Positions 1 through 8,544 of a stretch of 64,000 nucleotides of DNA are shown one piece after another. A program made the translations under genes and the position numbers. Numbering within the stretch: position 1 is the stretch's first letter; each line of letters starts with the position of its first letter. The stretch covers positions 1,054,001 through 1,118,000 of the forward strand of contig OY282354.1 in NCBI GenBank assembly GCA_958295485.1, read 5' to 3'. This DNA comes from an uncultured Gammaproteobacteria bacterium. GTDB lineage: Bacteria > Pseudomonadota > Gammaproteobacteria > Eutrophobiales > Eutrophobiaceae. The notes beneath the pieces were generated by a model. That model saw nothing but the letters and a program-made list of their open reading frames with translations, had not been told where the DNA came from and did not search any database.

Positions 1-1
1 C

Positions 2-790
2 CCCTACCACCAGCAGGTCATGGCGAGCTTCGATGAGGTGTTGGCGCGGTCCCGATTAATGAAATTGGACGCGGGTTGCGAAGTCCGGAACCACGTTGAT
101 TTCAATTACCACTGGTATACAAGGGTTCGCATACATATACCGATCATTACGAATCCCGCCGTCATATTTTTTTGCGGCGATCAAAAAATCCGGATGCGGG
201 CAGGGGAGTGCTGGATATTCGACAATTGGCGGAGACACAATGTCATCAATGGTGGCGCGGCTGATCGCATACATCTGGTGATAGACTTGGCGGGTTCGTC
301 GCGTTTCTGGAAGATGGTAAGGGAAATGCTGCAATTCGACCTTGGGGGCAGTCCCAAAAGCGGCGGCCCGGGTATTAATGATCTCCTGCAATTTGTGCCG
401 TATGTTCCCGGCAAGCAGGTGGACATAGCCACCGAGAATTACAATATCTTACCGATCATGGCGCCGGGGGAAATCGATGCCTTGGTGGCGGACCTGATCC
501 GCGAATTCGAGCATCACCCCGATAACGATCCCGCCCTGGTCGACCGCTATAAAATCCTGCTGACTGATTTTGCCAGGGATTGGCGTGAAACGTGGCACCG
601 GTACGGCATTCAGAGGCGGGGACTGCCCCATTACCAAGGTCTGCTGGATAAAGTAAAACGCCAGTTGCACCCGAACCGGCGCGCATTGGTCACGTCCGGC
701 AATGATATTGGGGTCAACCCCATTATCGTACAGCGCATCCTGCGCGCGGCCCTGGCGGTTGATGTCTATGATCAATTCATCAACGGCTGA
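2..790 (+). CDS. Aspartyl/asparaginyl beta-hydroxylase-family protein (5' partial)
   Basis: The frame is open to the window edge; the first ATG inside the window is at 20, but the family normally has more sequence upstream, so the gene is probably cut. The visible N-terminal half carries the cupin/double-stranded beta-helix signature of Asp/Asn hydroxylases: RIHIP (first metal His), a GECW turn, HNVIN (distal His) and RIHLVID. By family knowledge this is an Fe(II)/2-oxoglutarate-dependent hydroxylase acting on Asp/Asn side chains or similar substrates. The C-terminal 120 residues are not recognisable. It lies near two sulfotransferases and a TonB receptor that run on the opposite strand, so a link to modification of an exported ligand or protein is only an inference. 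Confidence 0.72.
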   Translation, partial: PYHQQVMASFDEVLARSRLMKLDAGCEVRNHVDFNYHWYTRVRIHIPIITNPAVIFFCGDQKIRMRAGECWIFDNWRRHNVINGGAADRIHLVIDLAGSSRFWKMVREMLQFDLGGSPKSGGPGINDLLQFVPYVPGKQVDIATENYNILPIMAPGEIDALVADLIREFEHHPDNDPALVDRYKILLTDFARDWRETWHRYGIQRRGLPHYQGLLDKVKRQLHPNRRALVTSGNDIGVNPIIVQRILRAALAVDVYDQFING

Positions 791-811
791 TGCGGTATAC
801 GGGATGTTTCC

Positions 812-1078
812 TCAGGCCGCTTTATTCTCTCTTTGCAGCCGCGCTTGCGCCAAGTCGTAGGCCGCTTGCCGCCGCATCCAGAAATCGGCATTCGACCAGC
901 CAACCGCTTCGAGTTTCAAGGCCATCTCGGGCGAGATGCCAGACTGACCGTTCAACAATCGGGACAGGGTGACCCGCGCTATGCCTAATTTCTTCGCGGC
1001 CTCAGTAACACTCAACTTGTCGCCTAACCACCCCTCGTGGATACTTACACCCGGATGTGGAGGGTTCTTCATTGCCAT
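812..1078 (-). CDS. higA: HigA-family antitoxin (orphan)
   Basis: This is an 88-residue XRE-type helix-turn-helix protein. MKNPPHPG at the start, then LSVTEAAKKLGIARVTLSRLLNG and GISPEMALKLEAVGWSNADFWMR, are hallmark HigA/VapI antitoxin motifs. I chose the ATG at 1078 because a GAGG ribosome-binding site lies just upstream and family members begin with this MxMxNPPHPG motif; a longer in-frame start at 1135 would run through the higB remnant. HigA normally neutralises the RelE-like mRNA interferase HigB encoded immediately upstream and represses the operon. Here only the last codons of higB survive (1098-1139), so the antitoxin is an orphan that may be kept as a regulator or be decaying. Confidence 0.88.
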   Translation of the reverse strand: MAMKNPPHPGVSIHEGWLGDKLSVTEAAKKLGIARVTLSRLLNGQSGISPEMALKLEAVGWSNADFWMRRQAAYDLAQARLQRENKAA

Positions 1079-1097
1079 TTTCTTACCTCGTTTAATA

Positions 1098-1139
1098 TCA
1101 GTGATAATCGACCAAGTCCACGTCGCAGGCGTCACCGAG
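1098..1139 (-). pseudogene. higB: 3' remnant of a HigB toxin gene
   Basis: Read on the minus strand, the 13 codons before a TGA at 1098-1100 translate to LGDACDVDLVDYH, matching the typical HigB C-terminus (GdAyDVdLvDYH). An in-frame TAG lies directly upstream at 1140-1142, and the space up to the next gene is too short for the rest of the ~92-residue toxin. The fragment ends 19 bp before the higA start, which is the normal higB-higA arrangement. Confidence 0.8.
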
Positions 1140-1167
1140 CTATAGTGATGGGCGCGCTGTCGTTTGT

Positions 1168-3228
1168 CTACAGGTTTTCTTCGTATTTGAAATGCTTTAT
1201 CCAGGGTTCAAGCGCGGGTAGCGCCGGTTGCATTTCACGGCGGTAGCGTAGCCAGCGCCCCTTCGCTTCGGAATAGAGGGGCCGGGTAATCTGGTTGTAA
1301 CTCGCCGTCCTGATCAAGGGTCTGTTCCGGGCGGTTTGTTCATGATCCAGCAGGCCCGGATGCCACGGCGTCTGGATAAAATCCAGTATCGGCCGGCAGG
1401 TTTTTTCAACGTCCGCGATAAGGTCTTCGTATTTCACTTCGAGTACGTTCAGTTTTAAAACCGCCTGGTATTGTTCCCAGAGACTGAATACCTGGTCATA
1501 TAAATACGCCGCGTCTTCGAGGGTGTGAAAATTGGCGTTTGCCGAGGTTTCGTGGAAGGTCTGCATGAAGCAACTCAATACACAATCGGCGGGGTGGCGC
1601 AGCATCAGGATAAACCTGGCGTTCGGAAACACCCGGTATATTTCACCGACGTAAATGATGTTGAGGGCAAACCTGTCGATCAGCCTGGAATGACCGTCTT
1701 TCGGCTGCACGTGCCGCGTCAACATGTCGAAATAGGTCTTTTTAAGTCCCTCGACGTCACTGTCGGAAAGCCCCGCCAAGGCCGGCAGGCGCTCATCCGA
1801 ATATCCCGCAAGCCGGTTAATCATCCCCGGCGCGGCGTCGATTTCTTCAGCGACTTCAATGGCTGGGTGACCCCGCAGGATGGTGTCAACGAGCGTCGTG
1901 CCGGACCGGGGGAAGCCTATGATGAATATGGGTTGTTCCGTCTCATAATCCCTCTTGTCAGGGGGACTTGCAATTTTCGATTCCGGCTTGTTTACCTGCC
2001 ATTGCCTGATATTGTCACGGGTGAAATAACGTCGCCGGTTCTCTACGAATTTCAGAAACCGTTCCTTGCCGATGCCCTTGCGGGCGCTTAATTCCCGGGA
2101 TAAATGATTCGCTCTTTCTGCGTATCGAATCGCGGCGCCGGCATCATTCAATTTATCGCAGATATTCGTCAGCCGCGCCAGCCGCATCCTTTCATCGTGC
2201 ATGGCCAGGGTGTCGGCAAGTTGCCCGTCATCCCCGCGCAACGGCGCGGGAGCCTTCCCGTTCCCGTTTGCCGGATTCTCATTTGCGCGGGAAGGAGGGG
2301 GTACGCTCCCTTGCCCGTTTGCCGGATTCTCATTTGCGCGGGAAGGAGGGGGGGCGCTCCCTTGCCCGTTTGCCGGATTCTCATTTGCGCGGGAAGGAGG
2401 GGGTACGCTCCCGTTCCCGTTTGCCGGATTCTTATTTGCGCTGGGAGGGCGGGGGGCGCTCCCTTGCCCTTTTGCGACGCTCTCCCGGGGGAAAAGGCGC
2501 GCGCTCATCGGTTCCATATCGATGCGTTCGAGTAATGACCTGGCCTTTTCATGCTCTCCGTCAATATCGGCCATGACGCCTTCATAGAACCTGACCAGGA
2601 CGTGCTGCGCGCCCAGGGCTTTACCGGCGCGCGGGATCGCATCGCGCAGCTTTTCATGCTGGTTGGATTGCTCAAGGAAATGCAGCAAACCCCGGCGCGC
2701 CGGCAGGTAGTCTGCTTTAACGGCCAGCGCCTTTTCATAATGCCCGGCGACTTGGTCATGCTCGCCCAACTCCCACAACGTCTTGGCCAATGCGCCGGCG
2801 GCCTTGTAGTAATTCGGCGCCAGCGTCACGGCCCTTTTGTAGCACTCCGCCGCCGCCTCCCGGCGTTGCAGGTTTTCATAAACGATGCCCAGGTTGAAAC
2901 AGGCCTCGGCAAATTGCGGATCATGTTTAACGGCGCTGCTGAAACTGCCGAGCGCATCTTCCAACTGTCCGGCGCGAAGATACGCGATTCCCAGGCTGTT
3001 ATGCACTTTTGCAAAATCCGGCCTGACAGCCAGCGCCGCCTTGTAACTCTTGATCGCCGCGTCATATTCTTCAAGCTCCAGGCAGGCTGAACCCAACAGG
3101 CTGTGCAGGACCAATTCACCGGGATGAGAAACAAGCAGCGAACCCGCCCGCTCCGCCAGCGTCTTGAAATCCCCGCCCTTGTACAATTCAAACAACGATT
3201 TAACCACTGCCTGATCGAGCTTGCTCAT
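1168..3228 (-). CDS. TPR-repeat sulfotransferase with a proline-rich repeat linker
   Basis: This 686-residue protein has three parts. Residues about 5-200 are tetratricopeptide repeats (for example ACFNLGIVYENLQRREAAAECYKRA). Residues about 250-330 are a low-complexity linker built from a 17-residue unit (ANENPANGQGSAPPPSR) present about four times. The C-terminal half is a sulfotransferase domain with the PAPS 5'-phosphosulfate loop FIIGFPRSGTTLVDTIL near residue 435 and the 3'-phosphate motif RHPADCVLSC near 540. The family transfers sulfate from PAPS to hydroxyl groups; the TPRs suggest a protein partner or substrate. No signal peptide is seen. It starts 25 bp after a paralogous gene on the same strand (GGGAGG ribosome-binding site), so the two are likely co-transcribed. 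Confidence 0.88.
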   Translation of the reverse strand: MSKLDQAVVKSLFELYKGGDFKTLAERAGSLLVSHPGELVLHSLLGSACLELEEYDAAIKSYKAALAVRPDFAKVHNSLGIAYLRAGQLEDALGSFSSAVKHDPQFAEACFNLGIVYENLQRREAAAECYKRAVTLAPNYYKAAGALAKTLWELGEHDQVAGHYEKALAVKADYLPARRGLLHFLEQSNQHEKLRDAIPRAGKALGAQHVLVRFYEGVMADIDGEHEKARSLLERIDMEPMSARLFPRESVAKGQGSAPRPPSANKNPANGNGSVPPPSRANENPANGQGSAPPPSRANENPANGQGSVPPPSRANENPANGNGKAPAPLRGDDGQLADTLAMHDERMRLARLTNICDKLNDAGAAIRYAERANHLSRELSARKGIGKERFLKFVENRRRYFTRDNIRQWQVNKPESKIASPPDKRDYETEQPIFIIGFPRSGTTLVDTILRGHPAIEVAEEIDAAPGMINRLAGYSDERLPALAGLSDSDVEGLKKTYFDMLTRHVQPKDGHSRLIDRFALNIIYVGEIYRVFPNARFILMLRHPADCVLSCFMQTFHETSANANFHTLEDAAYLYDQVFSLWEQYQAVLKLNVLEVKYEDLIADVEKTCRPILDFIQTPWHPGLLDHEQTARNRPLIRTASYNQITRPLYSEAKGRWLRYRREMQPALPALEPWIKHFKYEENL
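1947..1971. repeat. REP-like element inside a coding region
   Basis: AATCCCTCTTGTCAGGGGGACTTG lies within the first sulfotransferase gene and is translated as SPPDKRDYE, just before the PAPS-binding loop. It is the only member of the CCCCCTTGTCAGGGGG family within an intact gene. Confidence 0.6.
2262..2470 (-). repeat. 51-bp minisatellite in the sulfotransferase linker
   Basis: About four copies of a 51-bp unit (plus-strand core TTGCCGGATTCTCATTTGCG CGGGAAGGAGGGGGTACGCT CCC) encode the 17-residue ANENPANGQGSAPPPSR repeats between the TPR and catalytic domains. Length is a multiple of three, so copy-number changes keep the frame. Confidence 0.88.
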
Positions 3229-3253
3229 ATTGCTTCCCTCCCCATCATCGAGT

Positions 3254-5260
3254 TCAGAACCCCAGGGCGTCTTTCAGGGGGGACAGGTGGGTTTCGTAGT
3301 GACGCCATTGGTCGAGGCCACTGCGGTAGATGGGCTGCCTGACTTGTTCGGAGCTTGGCGTCCTGACGTTGCGCTCGGTTTTATGGAAATCGATGCAGTT
3401 CTCCTCGAAGGGCAGGTTGCAGAAATCGAGGATGCGCCGTACCTGGGTTTCCAGGTCATCCACTACGTCTTCGTGCATGACGCGCAGTACAAATCCGGGC
3501 AGTACCCGGTCCCAGTGATCCATCAGGCGCGCGTAGGCGCTGTAATAGCGTCCGACTTCGTGGAGACCGTAGGTGAACTCCTGTCCCTCCCCGAATAACT
3601 GTTTGAAGCAACTGAAACAACAGGCCATGGGGTCGCGTCGAGCGTCGATCACCCTGGCATTGGGCAGGATAAGACGAATAAGGCCGACGTGCAGGAAGTT
3701 ATTCGGCATTTTATCGATGAAGCGGGGCGCTCCGGCCCGATAGACCCGGGTTTCTTTCAGGTATTGTTCCCCGAACCGTTTGAAATAGTCATCCCCGAGT
3801 TCATGCAGTATGACGGGATATTTGGACGTTTTCTCCGCTGATCTTCCACGTAATCTTTGCGCCAGGGCGAGTATGTTATGCAGCTCCAGGGTGCCGTCCA
3901 CCATGCTGTGGGACGCCAGGATTTGCTCCAGCAGCGTCGAGCCTGACCGGGGCAAGCCGACAATGAATATCGGGTCCCGGCAATCCAGCCCCAGGCCTTG
4001 CCGCCTGTCGAACAACTCGCGGGTACAGGTGTCTATCTGCGCCTGGACCCGTTCTTCCGTTGTTTCAGTCTTGTAACCGGTCTGGCGCTTCTTCAGGGCG
4101 TTGCCTCTTTCGTAGTATTCAAACGAAGCATCGTACTCGGCCCGGTCTTCCAGGGCCTTGCCTGCCGCGAAACACAAGTGGGTCCGGTCCTCGCCCGATA
4201 CGCCGGGCGTGTCCTCGTATCGTTTGATATGTTCAATTTCCTCATCCGTGAACCGATAGGTCTTCGTATTCGCCAGGCTCCAGAAGGCATCGCCGAACTC
4301 CGGTTTATGTTTGTACGCTTCCTGGTAGGATTGAACGGCCTGTTCAAGCGCCCCCATCGTCTTTTGCGCGTGGCCAACTTGCAGGTGTAACTCGTAACGG
4401 TCGGGATTGACTTTCAACACCTTTTTGTAAAGCGCAATACCCTCTTCGAACCTGCCGAGACCCACGAACGTCGTGGCTAAGACCCCTTGAAACCTGGGAT
4501 TGTCGGGCTGTTGCTCCAGCAGGCGCTTTGCCTGCTCATGGGCCTTTTCAAACCGGGTTTTCCTGATCAGGATATTGAGGTAATCAGTGCGGGCCGGCAC
4601 GTGGTCGGGCGCAAACTCCACGCAACTCTCCAGCAGAAATTCAGCGTCATCGTAAATTTTCAGTCGCGCGCCTATATCGGCCAACAGACGCATGGCTTCG
4701 ATATGATGCTTGCGCTTTTGCAGGAAGTCCCGGCACAACCGTTCGGCCTTGTACAGTTTGTTCTCGTGCATGAGGTCCATGGCGTTGACCAGTTCCGGCG
4801 GGAGTTGGTTGAGGAAATACAACTGTTCACGATTCACCTGGGCTTGCCTCTCCCTGCCGGCCCGCTCATTCAGGTTAACGAGCGCCCGCCAGCTTGCCGG
4901 CAAGGCAGGATTTAATTCGACCGCCCTGGCATAAGCCCGAATGGCGTCATCACTCCTGTTGATGGTTAAAAAAATATGTCCCTGCTCCTGCCAGGCGCGG
5001 GCATGTCCGGGATTTTTATCAAGCAGGATTTTCAGCGTCGCCAGCGCCTTATCGGATTGGTTGCCGTAACGCTGTGAAACCGCCAGCAGGTACAGGGCTT
5101 CCGATTGCTCATCATCTTCCGGCCCGGAGGCAAGCAGGGCCTGCATCAACAGGGCTGCGTCATTGAACCTGGCGGTTTGCACCAGTTCTTTTGCGCGGGT
5201 CAGTTTTTCAGTAGCGCCGGGGTGCTCCAATTGGTTGCGCCTCAATATCGGTGGATACAA
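3254..5260 (-). CDS. TPR-repeat sulfotransferase
   Basis: This 668-residue protein has the same architecture as its downstream neighbour but lacks the Pro/Asn-rich linker. TPR units fill residues about 20-330 (AWQEQGHIFLTINRSDDAIRAYARAVELNPALP is one). The sulfotransferase domain has FIVGLPRSGSTLLEQIL near residue 435 and DARRDPMACCFSCF near 540, corresponding to the PAPS 5' and 3' phosphate loops. It probably transfers sulfate from PAPS to an unknown acceptor in the cytoplasm. The TonB receptor gene lies upstream on the same strand, 232 bp away, with a hairpin between, so co-transcription with it is uncertain. Two paralogous enzymes may act on two sites or substrates. Confidence 0.87.
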   Translation of the reverse strand: MYPPILRRNQLEHPGATEKLTRAKELVQTARFNDAALLMQALLASGPEDDEQSEALYLLAVSQRYGNQSDKALATLKILLDKNPGHARAWQEQGHIFLTINRSDDAIRAYARAVELNPALPASWRALVNLNERAGRERQAQVNREQLYFLNQLPPELVNAMDLMHENKLYKAERLCRDFLQKRKHHIEAMRLLADIGARLKIYDDAEFLLESCVEFAPDHVPARTDYLNILIRKTRFEKAHEQAKRLLEQQPDNPRFQGVLATTFVGLGRFEEGIALYKKVLKVNPDRYELHLQVGHAQKTMGALEQAVQSYQEAYKHKPEFGDAFWSLANTKTYRFTDEEIEHIKRYEDTPGVSGEDRTHLCFAAGKALEDRAEYDASFEYYERGNALKKRQTGYKTETTEERVQAQIDTCTRELFDRRQGLGLDCRDPIFIVGLPRSGSTLLEQILASHSMVDGTLELHNILALAQRLRGRSAEKTSKYPVILHELGDDYFKRFGEQYLKETRVYRAGAPRFIDKMPNNFLHVGLIRLILPNARVIDARRDPMACCFSCFKQLFGEGQEFTYGLHEVGRYYSAYARLMDHWDRVLPGFVLRVMHEDVVDDLETQVRRILDFCNLPFEENCIDFHKTERNVRTPSSEQVRQPIYRSGLDQWRHYETHLSPLKDALGF

Positions 5261-5446
5261 GGTGCATTGTGCTGATTTCAGGGGTTGATTTCAAGGCCGG
5301 GTCACAACAGCTTGATTTTGACTATCAGCGAGTGCAGTGAGCGGGTCGAAACTGTCTTGAGCGAACAGGTTGAAGAAAAGAATAAGGTCAAGCGTGAATG
5401 GAATCTTTTTTGAGCAGACAAGCCCCGGGCTGAGAAAAGGGGCGGT

Positions 5447-5473
5447 GGCAGGTGAGGCTGATGCTCACCTGCC
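5447..5473 (-). terminator. Hairpin downstream of the TonB receptor gene
   Basis: A perfect 10-bp stem (GGCAGGTGAG / CTCACCTGCC) with a 7-nt loop begins 20 bp after the receptor stop codon. On the minus strand it is followed by a C/T-rich run (CCCCTTTTCT) rather than a clean U-tract, so it may be a weak terminator or an attenuator between the receptor and the sulfotransferase genes. The rest of the 232-bp gap shows nothing recognisable. Confidence 0.45.
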
Positions 5474-5492
5474 GCCGTTCCATTGTTGCCGG

Positions 5493-8387
5493 TTAATAGT
5501 CGTAGGAGAAGCGGACGCCGAAGGTGCGGGGCCGATTGGTCACTACTTTCGGGACGAACTGCAGGGTATCGACGTGCAGTTCGGCTCGTTCATTGGTGAC
5601 GTTGTTCACGAAGAGTTCGGCGCCCCAGTTCGCCTGCTCAATGCCTACCGCCATGTCCAGCAGGAAGTAGTCATCTTGCACGTAGCGGCCGTTCTTGCAA
5701 GTCTCGGGTACAGCGTAAGTGCCGCAAGTGCCACCGAGGAAATTACCGCCTTCATCCGCAATCTTCAGGCCTGAGCCCCGGCCGCCGTGGCTTAGCTCGG
5801 TGGTGCTTTCGATGTAGTAGGCGCTGCCCGCGATGCCCGACTTGCTTTCACCGGTATAGCTGATGCCGCCGGAGAGATAGGCGTTGCTGCCACCCATGAG
5901 GGCCAGGTCGAAGTCATAGCGCGCCCGCAGGTTGCCGGAAAAATCCGGGGTGAACGGCAACTCGCTGCCCCTCGGTACGGAAATCTCTTTCAACTGATCG
6001 TTCAGGCGGGTAATCTTGCTGTCCACGATGCTGAACGCGCCGGCGAAGGTCAGGTTTGGCGTGGGCATCCAGATGAAATCGGTGTCAAACCCCAGGACCT
6101 CCGCATCCCCCACGTTTTCGATGAATACCAGGAAGGCCACGTTGGACGGGTCGAACCTCGACGTTTGCAAGTCCGTTATATCGGAAAAATAAAGGGTGGA
6201 GTTGACCCGCAGGGTATTGTCCAGGAAATCCGCTTTCATGCCCAGTTCGTAATTATCCAGCTCATCGGTGAGGGCGATGGCCGGCACCCGATAGTTCTCG
6301 TACGGGCCCGTCTGATTGCTTGAGCGTTGACCTGCATTCCGGTTGGTGACGGGCGGACGGAAACCCTGTCCGAAGGTGATGAACAACAGGATGTCCTCGG
6401 TGACCCGCCAATCCAGGGAGGCTCGGAAGATGACATCGGACGCGTTCAGCACCCCATCATCATTAAGGTTGTCCACATTCAGCCGCCCGCTCTCAATATC
6501 CGCCAGCAAGGAGTCTATTGCACTGGAAGGGTTAGCGAACCTGCCGCCGCCGCCGGTACCGCTGAGGCCTGCTAATTCAAAGGCTTCTCTTGTACCCGTG
6601 CCCAAGGCGCGTAACCGTGCGGTAACATTATTGCCACCGGTGGCAAGCGTAGGTCCCAGCAGATCAGAACCCCTGGGTACATTGGGAAAAGCAGACCGCT
6701 CAGGATATTGGTCGGAATTATCACATCCATCCGGGCGGAATTTGCAGCGGAAGGAAAAGGTGCTCGCGCCCTTGAAATCAAAATCAATGTCGTACCAGCG
6801 GGCGCCGAAGCCAACGGTCACGTTCGGCAGGACGTCTACCTCAAGATGACCAAACAGGGCGAGTTGATCGGTCTTGCGGGTGTAGTCGTTGACGAAACTG
6901 GCGTCCCCGACAAACTCACGGTCCTCAGCGGTGAGATTCGTCCCCTCTACCACATCAGGCACCATGCGCAGGACCGGCCAGGCACCATCGCCGTCCTCTC
7001 CCGTGGCCGCGTCTTCAAAAGCGGATGAACCGTGGGTCGTCTGTTTGTCAAAGAACACGCCGGCTGTCACCCTTGCCCGGTATTCCTCGGGCATGGAGAC
7101 GCGGAATTCCTGGGTGAAACGAGTACTTTCGTTCTTGTCCCTGTAGGCTGCATCCGGGTCATTACAGGAGCTCAGGCCTACTGTGCCCCCAGGGTCGACG
7201 CCCACGAAGCCACTGCCACTGAAATCCCTGGTGCCGGCACATAGGTAATACACCTGGTAGCCACCGCCGTTGGTGTAATCTGAGTAGTCAATTGCCGCCT
7301 CCATTTCGCGGTCCAGGTAGCCGACCGCGTAGATGAAGTCCAACATGCCGATACGACCGTTGATGGTCAGGCTGGTCAGCCCGAATTCATCTTCATTGTT
7401 ATCCGGTTCAAACCGGGTCGTGCTGCTCTGGCCGTCCAGGTTGGGGTCGTAGGCGAATACCCCGTCCGTATCCAGGGATTGCTGGGTGTGCTGAACCAAT
7501 AAACCCCAGTCTTCAGTAGGCTCGTATGCCAGGCTGACCCGTCCACCGATATACTTGGCGTCGTTGAAGTCGTCTTCAACCAACGCGCTGTTGTCGGCGG
7601 CCTCGAATGGACTGTCGGGATGAACGGGGTACCCGGAGATATCGGCCCGGTTGAGCACGGCAACGCTGGGAGTGAAGCCGCCCGGAATGGGATTGCCACT
7701 CGCATTGAGGTTGCTGATATTATCAATCCAGCCGGCCTGGTGGTCGTGGTACCCAACCACGCGCACCGCCAACTCGTCGGTCACGGGCACGTTGAGATAG
7801 AACTCTTGGGAGTTACTCAGGTCACCACCCTTGGTGGTGGAGATATCCGCCTTGACGCCGCCCTGGAATTCGCCCATGGCGGGTTTATTGGTGATCAGGC
7901 GCACCGTGCCGGACTGGGAACTGGCGCCGAACAGGGTGCCTTGCGGCCCCGGCAACACCTCGATACGATTGAGGTCGGTCGCATATACGTCCAGGTTTTT
8001 ACCGCCGAAGGCGACCGGTTGCTCATCCAGGTACAGGGCCACCGCCGGTGACGAGCCCTGGATGGTTGAAATGGTATTCTTCGATTGCTCGGTGGCCGCG
8101 CCGCGAATGTAGAGCTCATGCTGTCCCGGCCCGGTGCCCATGCTCACCACGTTGGGCAGGTACTTGACGTAATCCTCGAAGGTGCTGATCCGCAATTCAC
8201 TGAGGTCATCGCCCTGCAGGGCTGAGACTGACACGGGAATGTCCTGGGTGGACTCGGCCCGTTTGGTTGCGGTCACGGTTATTTCCTCGATCTGGGCATT
8301 GGCCGGCACGCTGACGGCCGTTGCGGCGATAGCCGACAGGATCGCGCTATTCAGCTTGTTTCGCTTGAAATCAATCTGGTTTGACAT
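5493..8387 (-). CDS. TonB-dependent outer-membrane receptor
   Basis: This 964-residue protein has a signal peptide (residues 1-32, ending VPANAQ), a TonB box directly after it (IEEITVTATKR), a plug domain (DIPVSVSALQGDDLSELR, ELYIRGAAT, GSSPAVALYLDEQPV, IEVLPGPQGTLFGASSQSGTVRLITNKP) and a beta-barrel ending in the aromatic VRFSYDY. Such receptors import scarce or bulky ligands with energy from TonB-ExbBD. The FGASSQSGTVR form and the overall length place it in the large group often annotated as iron-complex receptors but commonly used for other ligands in marine or soil bacteria. No FecR/sigma pair is present. Its neighbours (sulfotransferases, Asp/Asn hydroxylase, 2OG dioxygenase) do not define the ligand. 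Confidence 0.93.
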   Translation of the reverse strand: MSNQIDFKRNKLNSAILSAIAATAVSVPANAQIEEITVTATKRAESTQDIPVSVSALQGDDLSELRISTFEDYVKYLPNVVSMGTGPGQHELYIRGAATEQSKNTISTIQGSSPAVALYLDEQPVAFGGKNLDVYATDLNRIEVLPGPQGTLFGASSQSGTVRLITNKPAMGEFQGGVKADISTTKGGDLSNSQEFYLNVPVTDELAVRVVGYHDHQAGWIDNISNLNASGNPIPGGFTPSVAVLNRADISGYPVHPDSPFEAADNSALVEDDFNDAKYIGGRVSLAYEPTEDWGLLVQHTQQSLDTDGVFAYDPNLDGQSSTTRFEPDNNEDEFGLTSLTINGRIGMLDFIYAVGYLDREMEAAIDYSDYTNGGGYQVYYLCAGTRDFSGSGFVGVDPGGTVGLSSCNDPDAAYRDKNESTRFTQEFRVSMPEEYRARVTAGVFFDKQTTHGSSAFEDAATGEDGDGAWPVLRMVPDVVEGTNLTAEDREFVGDASFVNDYTRKTDQLALFGHLEVDVLPNVTVGFGARWYDIDFDFKGASTFSFRCKFRPDGCDNSDQYPERSAFPNVPRGSDLLGPTLATGGNNVTARLRALGTGTREAFELAGLSGTGGGGRFANPSSAIDSLLADIESGRLNVDNLNDDGVLNASDVIFRASLDWRVTEDILLFITFGQGFRPPVTNRNAGQRSSNQTGPYENYRVPAIALTDELDNYELGMKADFLDNTLRVNSTLYFSDITDLQTSRFDPSNVAFLVFIENVGDAEVLGFDTDFIWMPTPNLTFAGAFSIVDSKITRLNDQLKEISVPRGSELPFTPDFSGNLRARYDFDLALMGGSNAYLSGGISYTGESKSGIAGSAYYIESTTELSHGGRGSGLKIADEGGNFLGGTCGTYAVPETCKNGRYVQDDYFLLDMAVGIEQANWGAELFVNNVTNERAELHVDTLQFVPKVVTNRPRTFGVRFSYDY

Positions 8388-8544
8388 CTCTCATCCCCCT
8401 TACTTTTAAGACTTAAGTTTTCACGATAATACAACAGAAGAAGCCTGGATGCAACATGAATCCGATATTTTTTACATTATACACGACATTGTTGGGAAAA
8501 GGAGACAGATTTATTTTTCTTTTATTTCGAAATTCCCGGGTTAA

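Noticed and set aside
2262-2470. Possible CRISPR or intergenic repeat array
   Set aside because: The repeats are in frame within an intact sulfotransferase gene and translate to a regular 17-residue linker.
8421-8466. Further ATATCGATAT-type operator before the TonB receptor (ACGATAAT, CCGATATT)
   Set aside because: Half-sites only, 39 bp apart rather than 19, and no palindromic core.
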